From an uncultured Lachnospiraceae bacterium (GTDB lineage Bacteria; Bacillota; Clostridia; Lachnospirales; Lachnospiraceae), in contig CANRPO010000002.1 of assembly GCA_947632515.1 (NCBI GenBank), forward strand, positions 62,001 to 126,000: 64,000 nt of DNA, in the 5' to 3' direction. Numbering within the stretch: position 1 is the first letter of the stretch; each line of letters starts with the position of its first letter. The position numbers were made by a program, and so were the translations under genes. Below, piece after piece: positions 58,937-64,000 of the stretch. The notes beneath the pieces are model-generated. The model was not told the DNA's origin and made no database searches. It saw only the letters and a list, made by a program, of their open reading frames with translations.

Positions 58937-60478
58937 ATGACTGTAAACAATGTGAACGCTCTGCTGAACTTCACGACGCCGCAGACAAATCAGGCGGATC
59001 AGACGGGCAGGCAGGACGGACGCACAGGCGACAGTTTCGGTCAGGCCATGTCGAAGGCCGGCGATACCCTCAAGAGTCTTCAGACACAGAATCTTGGCGC
59101 AGCATCGGCAGTACAGCCGGCGCAGGCCGCAGATACGGCGAAGACAGGCGGCGACATGCAGGCGAAAGAGCCGGAACAGACCGTGGAGAGCGATCCCGGG
59201 AAGACCGGGAATGCGGCCACCCGGGACGACGGCAGGGCTGTGGAGAACACCGACGCCGGCGGCAAGACTGATGCAGAGCAGGGCGAGGCCGTGAAGGAAG
59301 TGGAGAAATCGGCTAAGGAGCTGGTGGAGCAGATCGCGGACGAGATGGATGTGACGACCGAGGAAGTGGAGGAGGCCATGGCGGCGCTGGGACTTGTGCC
59401 CGCAGAGCTGTTTGACGTGGATAACCTCAAGAAACTTCTGCTCACCATAGCGGGCAGCGAGGATGAGCTTTCGCTTGTGACAGACGAGACGCTCTACGGC
59501 AGCATGAAGAATCTTTTCGCGGCAGTGGAGAATGGACTTCAGGATCTGCAGCAGGAGTTGGGGCTGAGCGGAGAAGAACTGAGCGAGCTGCTCGGGCAGG
59601 CTGCGGCGGCGCAGGAAGAGCAGACGGCGATGGCCGGAGAAATACCGCAGCAGAGTGATGCTGAGACGCCGGAGCTTGTGCAGCCGACGGAACCCGAGAC
59701 GGAGCCGGAACAAAACTTGGAAGGCATGAAAGACTACACGGTGACGGTACAGAGAGACGGCGAGACCGTTCAGATGAAAGTGACCGTGGATGATGCGAGC
59801 GGCGATAAGAGCGTTCAGGAAAAAGTGACGGATGCACCGAAAGAGGAGGTGCGGACCGAGCCGGATGGCAGGACACGGGAGAGAGACGCGTCCGCTGACA
59901 GCGGCAGGGGAGAGGGCAATGCGGCGGGAGGCGCCGAAGCTTTCTTACAGGCCATGGATAAGGCGGAACAGATCCCTGAGACGCCGGCGCCCGTAAGCGC
60001 AGGCTATCAGTCGGCACAGACGCAGGACATCATGAACCAGATCATGGATCACATGAAGATCAACCTGAAAGCCGACGTACAGGAGCTGCAGATGCAGCTG
60101 CATCCCGCAAGCCTGGGAACGGTCAATGTGCAGATCGCATCGAAGGACGGAGCGGTCACGGCGCATTTCACCACGCAGAACGAGACGGTCCGCGCGGTGA
60201 TCGAGACACAGCTGATTCAGCTGAAACAGCAGTTCGAGGAACAGGGAATCAAAGTGGACGCGGTGGAAGTCACGGTGGCGAATCATCAGTACGGCGAGCA
60301 GTTCTCGCAGGAACATGAAAACACGAACGGGCAGGCGCGCAAATCCGCGAAAGGCACAAGACGGATCAATCTTGACGAGCTGGACGAAGAGGAAGGCTTG
60401 GAGGAGATGGAAGAGACGGACCGCATCGCGGTGGAGATGATGCAGGCAAGCGGCAACACAGTGGATTACACGGCATAA
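58937..60478 (+). CDS. fliK: Flagellar hook-length control protein FliK
   Basis: 513 residues. N-terminal two thirds are disordered, rich in Gln, Ala, Asp and Gly, as expected for the molecular ruler. The C-terminal Flg_hook domain (about 365-460: DVQELQMQLHPASLGTVNVQI, LIQLKQQFEEQGIKVDAVEVTV) switches the export gate once the hook is long enough. AAAGGAGG before the ATG. Followed by flgD. Confidence 0.88.
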   Translation: MTVNNVNALLNFTTPQTNQADQTGRQDGRTGDSFGQAMSKAGDTLKSLQTQNLGAASAVQPAQAADTAKTGGDMQAKEPEQTVESDPGKTGNAATRDDGRAVENTDAGGKTDAEQGEAVKEVEKSAKELVEQIADEMDVTTEEVEEAMAALGLVPAELFDVDNLKKLLLTIAGSEDELSLVTDETLYGSMKNLFAAVENGLQDLQQELGLSGEELSELLGQAAAAQEEQTAMAGEIPQQSDAETPELVQPTEPETEPEQNLEGMKDYTVTVQRDGETVQMKVTVDDASGDKSVQEKVTDAPKEEVRTEPDGRTRERDASADSGRGEGNAAGGAEAFLQAMDKAEQIPETPAPVSAGYQSAQTQDIMNQIMDHMKINLKADVQELQMQLHPASLGTVNVQIASKDGAVTAHFTTQNETVRAVIETQLIQLKQQFEEQGIKVDAVEVTVANHQYGEQFSQEHENTNGQARKSAKGTRRINLDELDEEEGLEEMEETDRIAVEMMQASGNTVDYTA

Positions 60479-60499
60479 AAATCAGAAAGGAGTGAGTAT

Positions 60500-61264
60500 A
60501 TGGGAGCAGTACAGTTGGTAGAAGACGGCAAGTTTGTCGACAGCACGGCGCAGGCGAACCAAAAAGCAGATGAAAAGAAGAAGACCGGCAACGACAGTCT
60601 CGGCAAAGAGGCGTTCTTGCAGCTTCTGGTAGCGCAGATGAAATATCAGGACCCGCTGGAGCCCACATCCAACACGGAATACATTTCACAGTTTGCGACT
60701 TTCTCAGAGCTGGAGCAGATGCAGAACATGAGCGCCACGCTGGAGCTTTCGAGAGCGTCCTCTCTGGTAGGGCAGACGGTGATGATGAACGTGGCGGACA
60801 GCTCGGGCAGAGAAACTTACGTGCAGGGCAATGTGGACTATGTGAAGTACGAGAACGGCAAGGTTTACCTCTCCATCGGCGGCGAGCTCTATTCCATGGA
60901 CGATCTGGACACGGTTGCGGACGAGAAGTATCTGTCGGCATACAAGCTGGGCGCGGAGGTTCTGAATATCCTCAACAAGCTGCCTGAGATCGGGCTGCTG
61001 ACAACGGATTACAAGGATCAGGTAGACCGTCTGGAGGAGATCGTCACGAACATGTCGGAGTATGAGAGAAGTTTCCTGACGGACGAGGATTTTGAGAAGG
61101 CGGACGAGTACATCGACAAGATGAAAGACATCGTTCCCGCAGGCGACGCGCAGGATACCACGGATAAGACCGGGGAGAAAGACGCTGACGGCGCAGACAA
61201 GACTGAGGACGAGGAAAGCAAGGACGCGGATCAAGTGGAAGGAGCAGAAGGATCGGAGGGATAA
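60500..61264 (+). CDS. flgD: Flagellar hook assembly scaffold FlgD
   Basis: 254 residues. Hook cap protein with the conserved N-terminal FLQLLVAQMKYQDPLEPTSNTEYISQFATFSELEQM, then RASSLVGQTVMM and a beta domain. The C-terminal 60 residues are acidic and unusual (DTTDKTGEKDADGADKTEDEES). Standard place between fliK and flgE. Confidence 0.93.
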   Translation: MGAVQLVEDGKFVDSTAQANQKADEKKKTGNDSLGKEAFLQLLVAQMKYQDPLEPTSNTEYISQFATFSELEQMQNMSATLELSRASSLVGQTVMMNVADSSGRETYVQGNVDYVKYENGKVYLSIGGELYSMDDLDTVADEKYLSAYKLGAEVLNILNKLPEIGLLTTDYKDQVDRLEEIVTNMSEYERSFLTDEDFEKADEYIDKMKDIVPAGDAQDTTDKTGEKDADGADKTEDEESKDADQVEGAEGSEG

Positions 61265-61267
61265 GCT

Positions 61268-61672
61268 ATGAAGATTCAGGGCAATCAATTCCTTTCCATC
61301 GAACAGCTGCAGGATCAATACTTAAATGCGGCGAGACAACAGGCAGGGACGCCGAAAGTAAACGGGCCGAGTTTTCAGGATATCTTAAGCGGCAAGACGC
61401 AGAATATCGGCACAGAGAGCGAGGTCAGGTTTTCCAAGCACGCGGCAAATCGACTGATCGACCGAAATATCGAGCTGACCAAGGAACAGATGGAACGCTT
61501 GAATCTGGGCGCAGCGAAAGCCGGGGCGAAAGGAATCAACGAGTCGTTAGTCATCATCGATTCGCTGGCATTCATCGTGAACGTACCGAATCAGACGGTC
61601 ATCACGGCCATGGATCAGACGGAGACTGATGAAAATGTGTTTACCAATATTGACGGAGCCGTCATTATATAA
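61268..61672 (+). CDS. Flagellar operon protein (TIGR02530 type)
   Basis: 134 residues beginning 3 nt after flgD. Typical family words: PSFQDILSGK-type start (GPSFQDILSGKTQN), FSKHAANRLIDRNIELTKEQMERL and SLAFIVNVPNQTVITAMD. Found between flgD and flgE in many Firmicutes; molecular role not established. Confidence 0.85.
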   Translation: MKIQGNQFLSIEQLQDQYLNAARQQAGTPKVNGPSFQDILSGKTQNIGTESEVRFSKHAANRLIDRNIELTKEQMERLNLGAAKAGAKGINESLVIIDSLAFIVNVPNQTVITAMDQTETDENVFTNIDGAVII

Positions 61673-61760
61673 GCCGGACCTTCAAGGAGGCTTAGACCCC
61701 TGAATGACAGACGGGGTTGACAGAACGGTTTCGAGAGAGATTTAAGGAGGTCATTTCACT

Positions 61761-63779
61761 ATGATGAGATCACTTTTCTCTGGTGTGGCGGGTCTGAAGA
61801 CACACCAGACAAGAATGGACGTTATCGGTAACAATATTGCAAACGTCAACACCACAGCATACAAATCGCAGAGCATGGTATTCAACGATCTGCTCTACCA
61901 GCAGACACAGGCGGCGTCCGGCGCCAACGCGACCACAGGGCGAGGCGGTATCAACCCCAGACAGATCGGTCTTGGCGCAAAGACGGGTGCGATCACCACG
62001 GCGATCGATCAACAGGGTTCCGCACAGTCCACCAACAACCCTTGGGACGTTATGATCGAGGGCGATTCCTTTTTCGTCGTCAGCGACGGTTCCCAGAACT
62101 TCTTCACGAGAGACGGTTCCTTCACCGTGGACGGCGCGGGCAACCTCGTTATGTCCAGCACGGGTTTTACGGTCATGGGCTGGCAGGTAGACCCTGAGAC
62201 GGGCGAGATCAGATCCGACGTGGTATCGGCGCTGCGCGTCATGAGCCTGGAGAACCAGACGGCAGAGCCGGAGGCTACGACGCTTGCATATATGAGCGGC
62301 ATCCTCGATAAGACCGACACCGCCATCAACAGCACGGCGGGCGTGGCGAGAACGCTCACGATCTATGACGCGCAGGGCTACAAGTACACGGTAAAATTCA
62401 GCGTGCACGGAACAGGCAACGACGACGACTTCCGCATCCAGCTCGACGACATTCTGGACGATACGGGCGTGTCGCTGGTGAAGAAGTACGGGCTGAACAA
62501 TATTGAACAGATTGCGCAATTCGGAAATACTACGCCGAACACAGTTACCAGCAAGTATTCCATGCCGGATGATGTAGACTTTGACGGAACTAACTTTACA
62601 TTGGATAAATCAATAGAAGAAATTTTTCCTGACTTTTCCAGCAATAGTCTGTTGGCGGCTGCGGGAGCCGAAAATGTGACATTGAATGGTGCCCCGACGA
62701 GTGTTACAGCGGGGAGCACATATACACTGGACGGCACAGTGACGTTGACACGCAGCATGTTGGAGTCTGAGCCTTATAATTTGATTTATGTGGAAAATTC
62801 TTTGGATCCGGCCAAGCCAAATGGCTGGTATACGAGAAACAATGCCGGGGAAGTCGGTACTGCGGTAATCGATCTGGCGGGTACGATACAGACGATTATG
62901 GGAGCTTCCGTTCAGGTTACAAGTGCAACGAGTGCGGCTGATGGCAGCGTCGAGATTAAGTTTTCGGTAGCAAACCTCGCGGCAGCGCAGGATGCGGCTT
63001 ATGATAATGCGTTGAATACTTTTGGCATCACGTTGACACCGGCCGGAGATAATGAAAAGATTCTGGAACAGGTATATAAGCTGCAAAACGGTGACGGCAA
63101 GACTTACACTATCGATTATATTGCACCCGACGGCAGCGCGCAGATTACGATGTCGGAAAACAATAAAGGCAATCATATCGTCTTCGACCACGATACGGGA
63201 CATTTTTCCTACATCGGCAGTCAGGGCAGCAACACCGCGACGCTGACGTTCAGCAATTCGGCGTCCAGCCTGTCCGGCGAGACGATTGATCTGTCTCAGT
63301 TCAGCGATGTGGAGATCGACTTTTCCTCCATCATGAACTACGGCAACGGCGGCAAGTGTACCCTCGAGCTGATGAACGGCTCCAAGGAGAACAGCGCCAT
63401 CGGCTCGGGACGCAAGGTGGGTGAGCTGAGCAGCATCGAGATCGGTCAGGACGGCACGATCACGGCATCCTATGACAACGGTCTGACCAAGACGCTCTGC
63501 AAGATCGCTGTGGCGGAGTTCGCCAATCCATCAGGTCTTGCGAAGGCGGGCAACAACCTCTACTCCGCGACTCAGAACTCAGGCGAGTTCGACGGCGTCG
63601 GCGTGGACATCACCGCCAACGGCGGCCAGATGACTTCCGGAGTGCTCGAGATGAGTAACGTAGATCTGTCCTCCGAGTTCACCACGATGATCACCACCCA
63701 GCGTGGTTTCCAGGCGAACAGCCGTATCATCACCGTTTCCGATACGATGCTTGAGGAGCTTGTCAATCTGAAGAGATAA
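61761..63779 (+). CDS. flgE: Flagellar hook protein FlgE
   Basis: 672 residues, longer than the usual 400-500. AAGGAGG 10 bp before the ATG. N-terminal rod motif LFSGVAGLKTHQTRMDVIGNN and C-terminal SSEFTTMITTQRGFQANSRI with SDTMLEELVNLKR are conserved hook ends. The middle part (about residues 245-475, DNA 62500-63190) is a variable, AT-richer insert (NNIEQIAQFGNTTPNTVTSK...TYTIDYIAPDGSAQITMS), so the exposed hook domain is enlarged. A terminator follows directly. Confidence 0.93.
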   Translation: MMRSLFSGVAGLKTHQTRMDVIGNNIANVNTTAYKSQSMVFNDLLYQQTQAASGANATTGRGGINPRQIGLGAKTGAITTAIDQQGSAQSTNNPWDVMIEGDSFFVVSDGSQNFFTRDGSFTVDGAGNLVMSSTGFTVMGWQVDPETGEIRSDVVSALRVMSLENQTAEPEATTLAYMSGILDKTDTAINSTAGVARTLTIYDAQGYKYTVKFSVHGTGNDDDFRIQLDDILDDTGVSLVKKYGLNNIEQIAQFGNTTPNTVTSKYSMPDDVDFDGTNFTLDKSIEEIFPDFSSNSLLAAAGAENVTLNGAPTSVTAGSTYTLDGTVTLTRSMLESEPYNLIYVENSLDPAKPNGWYTRNNAGEVGTAVIDLAGTIQTIMGASVQVTSATSAADGSVEIKFSVANLAAAQDAAYDNALNTFGITLTPAGDNEKILEQVYKLQNGDGKTYTIDYIAPDGSAQITMSENNKGNHIVFDHDTGHFSYIGSQGSNTATLTFSNSASSLSGETIDLSQFSDVEIDFSSIMNYGNGGKCTLELMNGSKENSAIGSGRKVGELSSIEIGQDGTITASYDNGLTKTLCKIAVAEFANPSGLAKAGNNLYSATQNSGEFDGVGVDITANGGQMTSGVLEMSNVDLSSEFTTMITTQRGFQANSRIITVSDTMLEELVNLKR

Positions 63780-63832
63780 GCGCAATGATTTCAGCTTAGG
63801 CTGATCGGAGACATATCTGTGAGAGTCATATC

Positions 63833-63868
63833 AGGAACCCTTCCGCATACGCGGAGGGGTTCTTTTCC
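63833..63868 (+). terminator. Intrinsic terminator after flgE
   Basis: AGGAACCCTTCCGC (63833-63846) pairs with GCGGAGGGGTTCT (63851-63863) with one G-T, followed by TTTCCTG. It marks an operon end at flgE. Confidence 0.85.
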
Positions 63869-63943
63869 TGTTCCACAGAAGGTTTTTGGAAACGTCCGGC
63901 ATAGCAGCAGACCACTGTAAAGAAAACGGAATAGCAGCCAATC

Positions 63944-63972
63944 TTGACATACGTATCAATACGTGTCAAAAT
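63944..63972 (+). promoter_or_regulatory. Putative promoter with operator-like palindrome
   Basis: TTGACA at 63944-63949 and CAAAAT at 63967-63972, spacer 17. The spacer contains ACGTAT-CA-ATACGT (63951-63964), a perfect inverted repeat, and TTGAC and GTCAA flank it. A repressor bound there would block the polymerase. The gene it serves is outside the window. Confidence 0.5.
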
Positions 63973-64000
63973 GAATGCAGTGATTGGTTCCGTTTCATGC

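Overview
The window reads as one piece of a chromosome from a GC-rich, flagellated member of the Clostridia, most likely Lachnospiraceae. The reasons are the topA-codY-flgB-flgC-fliE-fliF order typical of Firmicutes, a CodY regulator, MdxEFG-type maltodextrin transport without a local ATPase, strong Gram-positive Shine-Dalgarno sequences, a single-chain FGAM synthase, QueH, and tRNA genes without an encoded CCA. No phage, insertion sequence or CRISPR array is visible.

Layout. 1-6.8 kb: maltodextrin locus (divergent LacI-type regulator cut by the window edge, solute-binding lipoprotein, two permeases, GH13 amylase lipoprotein), with a 0.7-kb patch of non-coding repeats before the amylase. 7.0-10.8 kb: a large cyclic-nucleotide-binding-fold protein of unknown role on the minus strand, a DUF6508-like gene, a small structured repeat and a TetR regulator. 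10.9-22.1 kb: housekeeping genes (FGAM synthase, carA, carB, queH, argS, tRNA-Val, tRNA-Met). 22.3-47.9 kb: a type IV pilus region: pilC, the major pilin, the prepilin peptidase, a PilM-PilN fusion, PilO, four minor-pilin-like proteins with very large ectodomains and a 1961-residue membrane-anchored surface protein. Two toxin-antitoxin modules, two Rpn-type nuclease genes and about 3 kb of non-coding, repeat-rich, structured DNA lie among these genes. 48.0-51.1 kb: topA and codY. 51.3-63.8 kb: a flagellar operon from flgB to flgE, followed by a terminator. The window ends in a promoter that carries an operator-like palindrome.

How the parts work together. Three pilus transcription units (pilC, pilin, pilD onward) start from nearly identical sigma-A promoters (TTGAAT, 17 bp, TATTAT/TATGAT) and so form one small regulon. 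No PilB or PilT ATPase is encoded here, so the motor genes must lie elsewhere. codY sits directly upstream of the flagellar operon as in Bacillus and carries two CodY-box-like sites on its own promoter.

The least explained material is non-coding: (i) a dispersed repeat in three copies whose paired stems differ by compensatory changes; (ii) an approximately 346-bp structured unit, tandemly duplicated, each unit with two UNCG-loop hairpins, filling the leader of the major pilin gene behind a nine-G tract; (iii) a sequence downstream of the pilin that can fold into an H-type pseudoknot; (iv) a shared leader hairpin at both Rpn genes. All functional calls come from reading the sequence; no database search was run.
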